The position numbers and the translations under genes were made by a program. Below the pieces are notes generated by a model. The model did no database searches. It worked only from the letters and a program-made list of their open reading frames with translations, and was not told where the DNA came from. Shown piece by piece: positions 11,211-25,600 of a DNA stretch of 64,000 nt. How positions within the stretch are numbered: position 1 is the first letter of the stretch; each line of letters begins with the position of its first letter. The stretch is from Glebionis coronaria (lineage: Eukaryota; Streptophyta; Magnoliopsida; Asterales; Asteraceae), in the NCBI GenBank assembly GCA_025667525.1, contig CM046881.1:499865627-499929626 (forward strand), in the 5' to 3' direction.

Positions 11211-13233
11211 TAATCAAGGTCGAGTCAGGCTCACGACTCGGTGAACAAAAATCAAGAGCTTCTTGGGAGGCAACACATGTATCTATCTTTTAGCTTTCTT
11301 TATCCTAAGTGTAGGGGAGGTCCGTTGGTGTTTTCTATTTCCTCTCTTCTACTATTCAGGGATTCGAGCGCTCAATGATCCACTCTTGATGATTTTTGAC
11401 GACCCGTGATTCCGTTGTTTTCCGTCTTCCCGGTTCTATCCTAAGCTCTTTTCGATTCACTATTTTATATTTCTCAATATTAAAATAGGAATCTAGTTAG
11501 TTGTCCTTTCCTTAACAAGATTTAAACAACATGCACAATGTCCTAAGTGTAGGGGAGTTTACTCCCACATGCTTAAACATTGAGGACAATGTTTATATTA
11601 AGTGTAGGGGGACTTCTATCGAAGTTAAGTGGTCTTTTCCTTGTATTTGTCCTCATTTTAACCGGAAAATCAATTTTTTGACATTTTTCAAAATTTTTGA
11701 TCTATTTTGGCCTATTAGTTTTCCCTTTGTATAGTTATTTTCTTTCTTTGCTAGAATAAAATTTTAATAAAGTGGTTTTAAATTTTCAAACGTTGTGAAT
11801 CTTTTGACTCAACCCGAGTTTACTTATCTAAGTTTACTCTAGCTAGTATCCTTAACATGTTTAAGTCAAGTTTTTCTAGGCTTTTATATAGGGAGATTTA
11901 AAACGCGAAAGTCTTAACTCTCACAGGTTAAGAACAAGAACTTTTCGCAAGTTCCTATAATTGATACTAGAGAGTTGTTTATCAAGGGAACTTTAAAATG
12001 CGATTTCTAAACTTGAAAAAGTCTAAGAGTTTGAAATATCCTATAGACGACTCGAAAACCCAAAACTTTGATTTAATAGGCTAAGCATCCACGAGTCTCA
12101 TTCCTTGAGATTTTAAATTGTGGAGAACGAGAGATGATAGAGTCAATTATAAGTTTAGTATTCTTTCGTGAATTTATGTGAGTTAATTATAAGCCTATTC
12201 TCCCATCGCTTGCTAATAAATTTATCTGCAATAAATAAGGTTGTACGATTTGAAAAGTTACTCAGCTTCTAGCCCAAGATCGTTTAAAAGTTGCTCGGTA
12301 TGGATTAGAGTTCATAGCCAAGGCATAACTTATTGAAGCGGGATGCGAAGATTGGTGAGTCCAAAAAGGTCCTAACAAGGCATGAGGGCTACATTTTGTT
12401 GCTAAAGATCCAAAAGTGATGTGAAGAATCATTTATCGAAAATCAATATGAAGGATCGAGACACACGCCGAAAAGAAAAAACTCCCCAAAAGTGATGGAG
12501 AAGTCTATCTAAAAAGACCCTAACAAGGTATGAGGATAAATAGATCCAAGTCCAAAAAGGAGGAGGATCTTTGTATATCAAAATCCCAAGTAAAGATTGG
12601 AGAAAAATGAAGAAGTCGTGGTCTAAAGATGAAGAATCTCTCAAAAAGTTCACGTGAAGAAATTCCTATTATGAAGAGAAGACCATTATTTCATGAACGT
12701 CTCTCAAAGATTTGAAGTATGAAGTCGCTGCCAAATATCGGTCTGAGAAAGGTCTCAAATCACGAAGCGAGTTATGCCATGATATGAACTTTATGAGGTC
12801 CCGAGAATCAGTTTTAAAATATTTTGTCCTTTAGCTAACTATTGATTAAATCGTCCCACTTTATTTTCAGCCTAAATAACTATCAAAATAAGTCAACAAT
12901 GCATCCTCGTGATCATTCAAGACAACAATAAAATATAAGAGATACACCTAGGAATAAGGGAGTCTAAGTGAATAATTGGCTCACATGAGTTAGTGTTAGT
13001 TTGCTAACTTATAATAACAATGATCTCGTTTTTAAGCTTGGTTTGGAGAAAGTGAAAACTTGAGGATGATGATTATTCATGACATTTCCAAAACCCAAGG
13101 TATGTTTTTGATTTCTTTACTTTGAATGTTCATAATTTTCTATCTCTTTAATAAAGGACAACATGGATTGATTATGATGGAAAATGTAATCGTGCTTTGT
13201 AACTAATGAATTGCATGAGGACATTGCAATGGT
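11211..13233 (+). other. Non-coding tail of element E with internal purine-tract-like motifs
   Basis: No frame of note. It begins with the phrase cttcttgggaggcaacacatg, which I associate with the region just after pol in Athila/Tat elements. TAAGTGTAGGGG motifs occur at 11306, 11544 and 11599, before the true tract at 13234. 12290-12720 is a purine-rich stretch with loose repeats of aaaagtgatggagaag and cctaacaaggnatgagg. Confidence 0.6.
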
Positions 13234-13248
13234 CAAGTGTAGGGGATT
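13234..13248 (+). promoter_or_regulatory. Polypurine tract of element E
   Basis: caagtgtaggggatt directly precedes TGATAGG, the LTR start. It would prime plus-strand DNA synthesis. Confidence 0.8.
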
Positions 13249-13810
13249 TGATAGGTGTGTAAACACCCATCCTTTTTACCACTTAATTACAATAATAACC
13301 GAGCCAAAACGTGTTTTTTATGTCATTTATGTCGGAATTATGCGTGGTTTGTGTTTTTGTTGTGATTTAGGACGAAAACGTGAAAAGTGGAGAAAACACG
13401 GACATTCACGATCTTTTATCGAAGAAAAAGACGAAAGACGAAGTCAAGAAGTCAAGAGTGCAAAAAGAACGGAAGTCCAAGACCAATTCTGAAGATTTAT
13501 CGAAGAAAAGGTCAAAATACGGAAGTTTACTAAAAGCCGAAGAACTCAAGTCTAATTTATTGAAGAATTACAAGACGAGTTCAAAGAAATCCCGAGACAA
13601 AGTCGTTAAAGTCAAAGAATTAAGAAGATTAACAAAGAATTAAGAAGAGCAAGGACTTAATGACGCAATTAAGGAAAGAAGAAAGAGGGGAGGAAGCTTC
13701 CTAAGCACCTCCCTAATCTCCCCTATAAATAGATTAGACTAGATTTCATTTTCTCTTGTTGGCTAGAGTGACACTAGTTCTTCCACCTTTAATTTTGTGC
13801 ACATTTAATT
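13249..13810 (+). repeat. Element E 3' LTR, first 562 bp
   Basis: Matches 5928-6489 closely, including the Lys-rich frame (13380-13643) and the TATA box at 13724. It is interrupted after cacatttaatt by the terminal TGTAACACCCCC of element A. The bases taatt at 13806-13810 are the likely target-site copy. The remainder of this LTR is not found in the window. Confidence 0.9.
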
Positions 13811-16800
13811 TGTAACACCCCCAAATTTATACAACTCAGTACAGCGGAAGACTAGTTGGTGTTACGGGATAGCACATTACTCACATCATAGACAACGCAT
13901 AAAAATCGCGTCGTTTTATAATAAAAGCATTTCCATTCATAAATATCAAAGTTACATCGGTCCCAAGTCATATTAATTCATACAAAGTTTTACAAAGTAT
14001 TTGAACGGAAAATATTGTTTAAGTGCGGGTCATGAATTCTTGTCGTCTTCCCGAGAATTACCTTCAAGTACCTGAGATAAAACATGTTAAAAGAAAAGGT
14101 CAGCGATAACGCCGAGTGAATTCATAGAGTTTAATAAATTCCATCAATATAACTTTGGTATAAAATTAGTACCAAAAATCACTTCGTACAAATCATTGTA
14201 ATAGGCCGTAAAATAGCCAAAATCATTTTATACTAATCTTTGAAATGGGCCATAAAATAGCCAAAGTCATTTTTATACAAATCCTTATCGAAAATCATAA
14301 TATAGGCATTTGCCTTAAAAATCATTATACGAGCCAATGTCGTAAAAACATCATACAATATGTCTTATGACGTCGTATAAATTCAAGTAAAAAAAAACCA
14401 TTATATGAATATGGTTATGAAAACCAAAACACGCACATAATATCAATAGTATGACCCTGTATTGCTAGTCAGGCAATACATCGTAATTCAAAGCGTCTAA
14501 TAGCATTTCGTTAGTTTTGGATTATTATAAGCCGCATGACATTGTTACCTTACTAAACCAAAACGGGTAGCTAACCCGATACCAATTTTGCCCATCTAAA
14601 GTAGCGTGTCGTCACAAAGGTCACGCTATGGAAATCTTCTCATACATAAATTCGCTTACCAATCAATGTGGCACGACGGGGATAAACCGTCAAGGCGCGA
14701 ACTGGGGTGATCGTCCCAAAATAGTACTATTAAATGCATAAGCGTCTACCATATCCCGGTAGTTCACAATTCATGTTAATGGGACTTTTAGTGACATAAC
14801 CTAACTTTAGTAATCCATTTAATTTCATCTATCGGGTCCTTTAATCATTTATCGGGTCATACAATCGGGTCATTCAATCATTCGGGTCCAAATTCAATAA
14901 ACAAACAATCGGGACAAATGGTGTCCTATTTAATAAAAACTAACATGTTATCTCCCTCGCGGGTTTATAAAACATTTATAAAAACATTTAAAAGAGTGCG
15001 AGGCTATGAACTCACGTTGATGTGGGAAGGCGGTTATCGGCGATTTGGATGTACGGTACGTGCTTCAATCACGGAAACCTAGACAAATAATGCTTGGTCT
15101 TAGACTCATGTCCAATGAATTTATAAAAATAACAATTATGTATACATATGATGATTATATATATATGATGATCAAGTGGGTTTACATATTCTCGTTTACT
15201 CATTTTAGTGTTATATGTCGATAGCTTTTATACTAGTTTACTAGTTTTACCCATTTACGTGTCTTAAGTCCAATAAGCTTATTATAAGTTATTAACTTAT
15301 TTTAATCCATTTTGTACTTATATTATCAGTACATACACTTTCAAGTTGGGCCCAAATGGGTTAAGCCGAATAAGTTCTTTTTATGGGTGTTTATCTTATT
15401 TAGTCCAATTATTAGCCCAAGTATTAGTCCAATATGTTTACTTAGCTCGTTAATGTCCGTATTTCTTATAGTTCGGGTTTTATCGGTTTTTGCTTGTATT
15501 AGTTACCAATACATCAGTATATGACTTTTATAAACTTTACATTAGACGGGTTTGGTCGTCTAAGTTTTATTTGGCGAAAAACGTTAATTTTACGGCGATA
15601 GCCGAAAAAGTCGTAAAAATCAAGTTTATAGTTTTTATTACTTATAAATATTATTTTACCACCATTTATACAATTTACCCATTTAATTAACCTTTTATAC
15701 ATTTATATAAATAAGTTTTATAAGTTAGTGGGTTTATATTTTTACATTTTATACATTATAATGTGAGTGCTTATATAATAATAATAAACATTATTTCCAA
15801 AAATCTGATTTTTAACTTCATGTTCACCATTTTTAACATATCTAGAGTTCTATAATAAATTAGAAGCTCATTTTTGGATGGCATGATCTTCATAATATGT
15901 GCTACATTTAACTTAGTTATAGCTACTGCCCATTTTGAGTTTAAGTTGCCTTAACAGTCCCTACAAAACTGCTTATTCAGATTAGACCACCTAACTTGTT
16001 TTGATCATATCTCACTCATTATTTTTATTCCATTGCATGGCCAACTCTCACATGTGTACAAGACCCATAGATTACTGTAAATCCATTTTACTTCATCATT
16101 TTATCAGTCTAACATGTGGGTCTTTACTGTTTTTATACAGCCTATCATTTAAACAAGATTTACCCATTTTTACTTATAGTTTTTCATCTTTTTATCCATG
16201 ATTATCAACAACAAATCCCCACATAACATTTTTATCATCATATAATCATCATAAATATATACAATAGGAAATAAAATACATTTTTACATAATCAAAATAA
16301 CAAGAAGATGAGGAGGACAATCTTTATACCACCATGATGATGTAGGTTGATCAAAACATGGATTTTTGATGGAGAAACTTGTGATGCACCAAGACCATCT
16401 TCAAGACCATCATTCTTCATGAGAACCTTGTGGAAAATCAGCCCTCCTACTCCATGAAAACTCCTCCTTGGATGTTATAAGCAGCACCAATCAATAGGGT
16501 TTCAAAAGGGCTTCAACATATGCAAGTATAACATAGGATTTCATGGTTGTTTTTGATAAAAATGGTGTTTGTGGAAGAAATATGGGACGGCACATATGAG
16601 GTGAAGAGAGAAAATGGGTGTTGATTGCATGGTGAGAAATGAGCTAGTAGTTTGTGTTGGTGGTTTTGTGAAGTGGAAAGCTTCATTGTGAAGCTAGTTA
16701 GACAAGTGTTGTTTAACTTGTTAATGGTTTGACACCTAAGGTGTAAGTGGCTTAATATGGCCAGTTTTGATGGGGGTGGGACAAGTGTCCCACTTGTCTC

Positions 16801-17121
16801 ATCCCCATTTATTTACGGGTACTCCTCGATTCTAGTTTCCTCGATTTGCGTGCCCTCGGGTCGTTTTACGAAAAACGTTTTTATAAATTATGAATCAACG
16901 TCACAAAACGAATCCAATAAAAATTGTCTCATCAAAAACGGACTTCGAAAACGTAAATACGTAACGTTGAATCCTCCGGTTTAGACGTAGTCGATGCTAC
17001 CTCAAGAAGTAAATCCAAATTTCTTCCCAAAAATAAGTGAGTTCATATTGTAACATTAAAATAATGTTTTCAAATAAATATTGAGAATAAAATATCAACC
17101 ATAAATTGACAGATTGTCACA
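13811..17121 (-). repeat. Element A 3' LTR
   Basis: 3,311 bp. On the plus strand it begins TGTAACACCCCCAAATTT and ends GATTGTCACA, next to the purine tract. Small frames in it (for example 15312, 15490, 16757) recur in every LTR copy at the same place and are not genes. Confidence 0.9.
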
Positions 17122-17138
17122 ACATTTACCCCTAAACA
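17122..17138 (-). promoter_or_regulatory. Polypurine tract of element A
   Basis: On the minus strand cctgtttaggggtaaatgt directly precedes TGTGACAATC. The same tract is at 46926-46940 in element B. Confidence 0.7.
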
Positions 17139-20100
17139 GGATCTTTGTCCTCAAAGATCATCTTACTACTCGCTTCTTATAGAGTTAAAGCCATGTGGGT
17201 ATTTCCTCCACATTCGGTCTTTTCTCACAAGTGTAATCCATTATAATACGCGAGTTTCATCAAACATAACTACGGGAATAAGATCAGGCTTAATGTTGAC
17301 TTACTTTCTCTATCCATGATGTTCACGGGTTTTTGATGAATGCAACTTTTCGCCGATCTAAGCTCTATTAAGAAGAATTCAGATTGTAACTTGATAGATA
17401 TTCCATCAAGTTCGATATACGAAACATAATTCACGCAGTCTTTGAAGTCCTAGGGTAGATCCAGCTTATATGCCTTTCAATCCCAACTTTTACATCATCT
17501 CAATGGTCCCATACAACGGGGACTTATATCCCATGATTTGTCAGATCATGAATTCATTTTTCCAAGGTTAAAAATTGTGGCATAACTTCGCTACCCATTT
17601 GGTACTTCAAGATCTACATTTCATATTCACATAACCTCTTGCCCACTAACGGCAGTCAATAATCAAATCCTAATTTCAACAATCATTTCAGATTTCGCGG
17701 GTCGGATATTTTGTAAGGATAGGTTCGCCATCATAGGAAACCTTAAACCTAAAAGACATGTCCAACTCACAATGGATGTATGTCGGGTGTCTTTATCTCA
17801 ACTCTTGCTTACAGATGCTCTAATTTCTAAATCTTAACAAGATTCGATCTCGATCCTAATATGATAATTATCAATGATAATCTCTCCAAAGGAAAACGAT
17901 TATACGGTCTATTACCAAAGGTCATTCATTCAAACATAAAATAGCACTTATATTACTTTGTATCGTTACTTTACCTCGTCCCTTCGATTGGGGTGGTACA
18001 TAGTACTCTCATCAAGGTTCGTTCTCAATGATTTCTGAGCAAATCTCTAGAAATTTGATGCGAAGCGAGGATCTTGATAAAGATGTTCGATACAGGCATA
18101 CTATGTTTACATAACTCTTTTGCATTTATCATTAACGGGAATGATATTAGCAGATTTGGTCAGTCTGTCGACGACAACCCAAATCGAATCAAATTCAGAT
18201 GATGACCTTTGCAATAGCTAGACGTTTACTAATGTATGAGGCGATGTCTGCCTTCATAATTGCCATCAGTACAACTTCTTCAGACAAGGATACTTTTAGT
18301 CATAAATGACATAAATAGAATACTTATACTTACAAATTCCAATTTGACTACATCTCACAATCTCCATAATTAGGCAACCAAAAGTGGCCTTTAAAACATT
18401 TACTGCCATCGGCTTCTTACTTCTAATGGTTCACATTAGCCGCGAACCCCTTTTATTATCTATATTATCCTTCTTACAAACATTAGTTATTTTTAAATTG
18501 TTCAGCAATTTATTATGCACATTCATTATTAAGGAACATGTCCTAACTGGTTCTTTATCTTCTCTACATAATGCATCGGTATCTATATTCACTTCTCATG
18601 ATGATATAGTTATCATGTCCACAATTTACTCGGATATTCTTTCTATATTATGCGTCAGTAATTACGTTCACTTTCTCCTGATGAAATAAATATCATAACT
18701 GTATTTATTCAAAATTCTTTCTTCATATCTTTTATGTTTCAGTTTCGTCTCAACTATCATTTTTATCAGTTTTTCTTAATCCGGCGTCTAAAGCGTCGAT
18801 AATTATTATATGTAAATTAACAAAAATTATTTAATTTTTATGAAACGTAAACGTTAAAAGTTTAACTTTCTTAGTTCGACCAATTATATAAAATGTTCAA
18901 AATAAATTTCGATTTAATTAACAAGGTTTTTGTTGACTTATCGAAAATATTTAATAAGATTCGTAAATGTTCGAAAAACCTTTGTTTATACTTTGGTCAA
19001 AGTTTTCTTAGTTGAAAAGCAAAAATTTGTCGTTTCAAATTTCAAGTCATGGTATAAATGGTTTTACTCAATCCTTCTTAAGTTATCTTGAGGTATACAC
19101 AAACATTTACCCCTAAACAGAAGTTTAGTTAAATGGTTTGTGTATAAGGGAATAATCCCTTAAAAATCCTTTGTTAAAACATTTGTCAAAATATATTTCC
19201 ATTTCTTTTTGGTAAAATCCAAAGTCTTAAAGGGCTCTTAATTTTTGAAGAGTCTATATGCATACATCTTACCATTATTAATCCAACGGTCATTTTATGG
19301 AAAGGATTAAGTTTTTAATAATGGTTCTAATCTTTGAAAAGTCAATATAGATTCCACTATCTATTAATCACATAGTCAAATAATATAAAGGTTTAAGTCC
19401 TTAACCACATATCAATTATTCAAGGTTCAGGTTTTCATTGTTCGGCCAATTCAGGGCAATTTATAACTAATTATTAACTCATTCTTATTCTTATAAACAA
19501 ACAAATGATCCTTAATGATCACAAGCATGAATTTATCAATTTACAGCCTACACACGTGATTCACCAATTTATGAATGCTACATGTGCATTGGTCAATCCA
19601 AACGACATCACGTGGAACTCATAATGTTTATTACAAGCACCGGATGTAGTGATTGGAATACATAATCTCTTTCGCAGATGCGAAGTTGATGATAACCATG
19701 CCATGGATCAAATCTTAAAAACCTTGTAAATGATCGAACAAATCTTCCATTTCGAGTTATGGATTTCGTTTTCGATTGTCAATTTACTCAGTTCACAGTA
19801 ATCTATAAATATAAGGAATGATAACACCATAGCTCTTCATGATGACAGGCTTGGTATAATAAAATCTTTCTCCGACAACTATCTCAGTTGTACGGTAATT
19901 TCTTTAATTTAGATGGTGCTGACGTACAGTGCACAAGCCACAAGTGCAGCACCGGAAATATAATCAATACCAATTTCAACTTGCCTTAATGGCGAAAGTT
20001 TAGGTAATTCACCAATAAATACTTCCTAAAGTTTCAGATAACAAAAACATCTTTTAATATATTCATATTAGGTTCTTCTAGATTATAATATCTATAACTA

Positions 20101-22424
20101 GTTCACAACCATTCACGGTATAATTTTAAGTCTAAATACAGGATATGGTCAACCATCAAGAATTATTTAGTTCACTTTTGATAATCAGCATCTTATCATT
20201 TAGGGGAATTCTACTCGAGTTCCCATCAATTAAGACAATGTCGTTATGTCAAAATCAATCAATTCATTCTACTGGCACTATCAACTTTCCAGTTGCATTG
20301 CCGTCGATAAGATGTGAACTTCTCAAAAGACTAATAATAATTCATAATCCTTCACAAATTCAGGGATATTAGGATACACAACTACTATTAAAAGAGTAAG
20401 GTCAACGCATAATCTATGCGAGAGAATTTCAAATCAGATACAGATGAAAACATTTAACGAATATGAATATATCCTATGTTTTCATAATTTGAGTACGCAT
20501 TCGAAAGCTCCTCGGATCGTTACCCAGGTCATTCCAATGAAATCAAATCATAAGAAATGATAGGAACGTCGATACATCCGGTCGGGTATCAACACTCGGT
20601 AATCAGATATTTTTCCTAAGAATCTCACTACGGGAGAATTAGACAAGAAAGAATTGTCAATTGTTAAATAAGACAATTTCCACAGATGAGTAAATTCGAC
20701 TCAGAAGAATAGATGCTACAGGCACATATGTAGGTGTCCCTAACATTATGTCCTTATTTTTCACTTCTTGCAGATCTCATAAAATTTTATTCTTTCACAA
20801 TCTTCAAAGGAAATGTAGTGTTTATTAATCAGTTTTATTGTGACTACTAATCAGCCTTGCATGGTCAATTCCAAATTGTATGTAGGCGCGCAACTATATA
20901 CAATTTCAAGATTAACGATGCAATACTCAGTTCGTCAAAATTTTATCATCATATTTATAATAAAAACATTTTCATGCTTAACTCTTAAATAAGAATCAAG
21001 AATAAATTTACAAATATTTTCTTTGTTATGAAAACAATTAAGTTTTCCAAAGCGTTTCATTAACAACTTCATTTTGATATCCATCACTTATAAATCTCAC
21101 TTTGAATAATCCTTATTGTGATGAAAATTAAATTTTCTCAAAGGATACCGTTTTAACTTTATAAAAACAATGTGTGATCTGCAAAAGAGTGATGAATAGT
21201 TGTTCACCGAGAACTAACTACAATAATATAGGAAATGAGCTTTAGCCAAATAATCATGAGATTCATGATCTCGATGGCACTCAAAAGAATAATTCACAAC
21301 GTAACTCGATTTAAGATGAGTACTTGTTCAATGGTTGCATCACTAATGCGAACATTAGGATGAAGCAAGAAAAGATAGATAACATCGATACATGTAGAAT
21401 TTAGCAACCAAATGTAGTCTTTTCATTAATCACAAACAAGTCAAATTGTACCGTAACACATTACGTATCACTATGTCATACAATTCTCGGAACTCATCCT
21501 ACCAACTGATGTCACAGTTAAGTTAGGGATTATTTTTAAAAGATACCACAATGAATACTAATCTACAAGATTCATTAGGTGTTCCACATGTCCCAGAAGA
21601 TCCATCGGTCCCAATTCAGAAGAAGATTTCTTCAATTTATTTCTTGGACACTGGGAATCCTCGTTAGTGGACAATAGCCTAGGAACAACCCTTAACACGA
21701 ATCAACAATCATTTAAAACCTTATAATTCAGTCACAGAACTTAACGACTTCTATTAATAATCTCATATTCCATATAGGTTAAATTTTTACTTCATTCAAG
21801 TTTCAACCAATTTTATACTCAATTCAATATCCTACCTCATATTCCAATACTTACAACCTTATTCTTCGGCCTTGTAAAGGCAATACAATCTCAATATGAA
21901 TCAACACTTAATTTCCAATCCTATTAGCTCTTACAACAACAATTATCAAATGAGTCATTAATAAGAAATGACTTGATCATTCAACTAGACTTCTCGGAAA
22001 GGTATTAGTGGCATAAGGCTTTTGGGTAATGGTTCCAATAACAGCCTCAAGTGCAACATTCACCCTTTCGATTTCAATTTAAGAATTGGATGACAACGAA
22101 TCATATGACATCTTTCTAGGTGGTAATGTTTTGTCAAACTCCACTCTATAAGGAAAGATCGTCATGGCATCGATATCAGATTTAATCTCGCCAATTCTTT
22201 CTCAATATCACAATCAACTAATATCTACATTTCTACGAATATCAACCATTTGCTGGGATCATAAATATCCACAACTTGGTTTAGATCTAGGATAGCTAGA
22301 ATTCCTACGAGAATAGCTTAGATTAATTTACTAGGGGATTTAGGGTTTCTTGTGACAATCGACGTCGTATAAATACCTCGTATAAATATCGAAATAATCA
22401 TCAAACAATCATGTAATAAAATTA

Positions 22425-22497
<73 letters not shown>

Positions 22498-22681
22498 CCA
22501 AGTTATATATATATTAAAATAACACTTCTCAGTCTGGCCTTGTCGGTAACTCGGGAATTCTTCGGCACCGTTATAGTCAAAAGATTTTTAGACATTTTTA
22601 GAAAAATGTTTATAGTTAAAAGATTTTGAAATGTTTTATTCAAAACCTTGGTTTTAAAAATCTTTCGTTCTCTATAACGAG
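17139..22681 (-). pseudogene. Decayed gag-pol of element A
   Basis: Only fragments are readable. Reading the minus strand, 18220-18150 gives DSIWVVVDRLTKS, the classic Ty3 integrase motif. About 18080-17960 gives the DPRF region, with a stop in the following F-W position (18047-18049), and then text aligning with the integrase active-site E region. About 19740-19590 gives GYHQLR and then YEFHVMSFGLTN, RT palm remnants separated by frameshifts. No stretch is open for more than about 75 codons. The RT frameshift and the integrase stop also occur in element B. It cannot encode its own enzymes. Confidence 0.75.
22429..22495. repeat. (AT)n microsatellite in element A leader
   Basis: An uninterrupted AT dinucleotide run of about 67 bp, roughly 190 bases inside the primer site. 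Element B has a much longer run at the same position. Confidence 0.95.
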
Positions 22682-22694
22682 AGCTCTGGTACCA
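22682..22694 (-). promoter_or_regulatory. Primer-binding site of element A (initiator-Met tRNA type)
   Basis: On the minus strand TGGTACCAGAGCT lies three bases after the LTR end. It matches the TGGTATCAGAGC of initiator-Met tRNA with one change. Confidence 0.8.
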
Positions 22695-22697
22695 AAC

Positions 22698-25600
22698 TGT
22701 AACACCCCCAAATTTATACAACTCAGTACAGCGGAAGACTAGTTGGTGTTACGGGATAGCACATTACTCACATCATAGACAACGCATAAAAATCGCGTCG
22801 TTTTATAATAAAAGCATTTCCATTCATAAATATCAAAGTTACATCGGTCCCAAGTCATATTAATTCATACAAAGTTTTACAAAGTATTTGAATGGAAAAT
22901 ATTGTTTAAGTACGGGCCATGAATTCTTGTCGTCTTCCCGAGAATTACCTTCAAGTACCTGAGATAAAACATGTTAAAAGAAAAGGTCAGCGATAATGCC
23001 GAGTGAATTCATAGAGTTTAATAAATTCCATCAATATAACTTTGGTATAAAATTAGTACCAAAAATCACTTCGTACAAATCATTGTAATAGGCCGTAAAA
23101 TAGCCAAAATCATTTTATACTAATCTTTGAAATGGGCCATAAAATAGCCAAAGTCATTTTTATACAAATCCTTATCGAAAATCATAATATAGGCATTTGC
23201 CTTAAAAATCATTATACGAGCCAATGTCGTAAAAACATCATACAATATGTCTTATGACGTCGTATAAATTCAAGTAAAAAAAACCGTTATATGAATATGG
23301 TTATGAAAACCAAAACACGCACATAATATCAATAGTATGACCCTGTATTGCTAGTCAGGCAATACATCGTAATTCGAAGCGTCTAATAGCATTTCGTTAG
23401 TTTTGGATTATTATAAGCCGCATGACATTGTTACCTTACTAAACCAAAACGGGTAGCTAACCCGATACCAATTTTGCCCATCTAAAGTAGCGTGTCGTCA
23501 CAAAGGTCACGCTATGGAAATCTTCTCATACATAAATTCGCTTACCAATCAATGTGGCACGACGGGGATCAACCGTCAAGGCGCGAACTGGGGTGATCGT
23601 CCCCAAATAGTACTATTAAATGCATAAGCGTCTACCAAATCCCGGTAGTTCACAATTCATGCTAATGGTACTTTTAGTAACATAACCTAACTTTAATAAT
23701 CCATTTAATTTCATCTATCGGGTCCTTTAATCATTTATCGGGTCATACAATCAGGTCATTCAATCATTCGGGTCCAAATTCAATAAACACACAATCGGGA
23801 CAAATGGTGTCCTATTTAATAAAAACTAACATGTTATCTCCCTCGCGCGTTTATAAAACATTTAAAAAAACATTTAAAAGAGTGCGAGGCTATGAACTCA
23901 CGTTGATGTGGGAAGGCGTTTATCGGCGATTTGGATGTACGGTACGTGCTTCAATCACGGAAACCTAGACAAATAATTCTTGGTCTTAGACTCATGTCCA
24001 ATGAATTTATAAAAATAACAATTATGTATACATATGATGATTATATATATATGATGATCAAGTGGGTTTACATATTCTCGTTTACTCATTTTAGTGTTAT
24101 ATGTCGATAGCTTTTATACTAGTTTACTAGTTTTACCCATTTACGTGTCTTAAGTCCAATAAGCTTATTATAAGTTATTAACTTATTTTAATCCATTTTG
24201 TACTTATATTATCAGTACATACACTTTCAAGTTGGGCCCAAATGGGTTAAGCCGAATAAGTTCTTTTTATGGGTGTTTATCTTATTTAGTCCAATTATTA
24301 GCCCACGTATTAGTCCAATATGTTTACTTAGCTCGTTAATGTCCGTATTTCTTATAGTTCGGGTTTTATCGGTTTTTGCTTGTATTAGTTACCAATACAT
24401 CAGTATATGACTTTTATAAACTTTACATTAGACGGGTTTGGTCGTCTAAGTTTTATTTGGCGAAAAACGTTAATTTTACGGCGATAGCCGAAAAAGTCGT
24501 AAAAATCAAGTTTATAGTTTTTATTACTTATAAATATTATTTTACCACCATTTATACAATTTACCCATTTAATTAACCTTTTATACATTTATATAAATAA
24601 GTTTTATAAGTTAGTGGGTTTATATTTTTACATTTTATACATTATAATGTGAGTGCTTATATAATAATAATAAACATTATTTCCAAAAATCTGATTTTTA
24701 ACTTCATGTTCACCATTTTTAACATATCTAGAGTTCTATAATAAATTAGAAGCTCATTTTTGGATGGCATGATCTTCATAATATGTGTTACATTTAACTT
24801 AGCTATAGCTACTGCCCATTTTGAGTTTAAGTTGCCTTAACAGTCCCTACAAAACTGCTTATTCAGATTAGACCACCTAACTTGTTTTGATCATATCTCA
24901 CTCATTATTTTGATTTCATTGCATGGCCAACTCTCACATGTGTACAAGACCGATAGATTACTTTAAATCCATTTTACTTCATCATTTTATCAGTCTAACA
25001 TGTGGTTCTTTACTTTTTTTATACAGCCTATCATTTAAACAAGATTTACCCATTTTTACTTATAGTTTTTCATCTTTTTATCCATGATTATCAACAACAA
25101 ATCCCCACATAACATTTTTATCATCATATAATCATCATAAATATATAAAATAGGAAATAAAATACATGTGTACATAATCAAAATAACAAGAAGACGAGGA
25201 GGACAATCTTTATACCACCATGATGATGTAGGTTGATCAAAACATGGATTTTTGATGGAGAAACTTGTGATGCACCAAGACCATCTTCAAGACCATCATT
25301 CTTCATGAGAACCTTGTGGAAAATCAGCCCTCCTACTCCATGAAAACTCCTCCTTGGATGTTAGAAGCACCACCAATCAATAGGGTTTCAAAAGGGCTTC
25401 AACATATGCAAGTATAACATAGGATTTCATGGTTGTTTTTGATAAAAATGGTGTTTGTGGAAGAAATATGGGACGGCACATATGAGGTGAAGATAGAAAA
25501 TGGGTGTTGATTGCATAGTGAGAAATGAGCTAGTAGTTTGTGTTGGTGGTTTTGTGAAGTGGAAAGCTTCATTGTGAAGCTAGTTAGATAAGTGTTGTTT

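Larger units (their letters stand above)
5928..13810 (+). mobile_element. Element E: Ty3 (Athila/Tat branch) gag-protease element lacking RT and integrase
   Basis: A 5' LTR (5928-7756), tRNA-Asp-type primer site, gag-protease frame (8007-11210), long non-coding tail, purine tract and 3' LTR start (13249) occur in the expected order. The 3' LTR is cut after 562 bp by element A. The rest of that LTR is not in the window. Between the protease region and the purine tract there is no reverse transcriptase, RNase H or integrase, so the element must depend on enzymes supplied in trans. The group is known to include large non-autonomous derivatives (LARD and TR-GAG types). The LTRs show visible divergence over the shared 560 bp, so this is older than element A. 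Confidence 0.85.
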
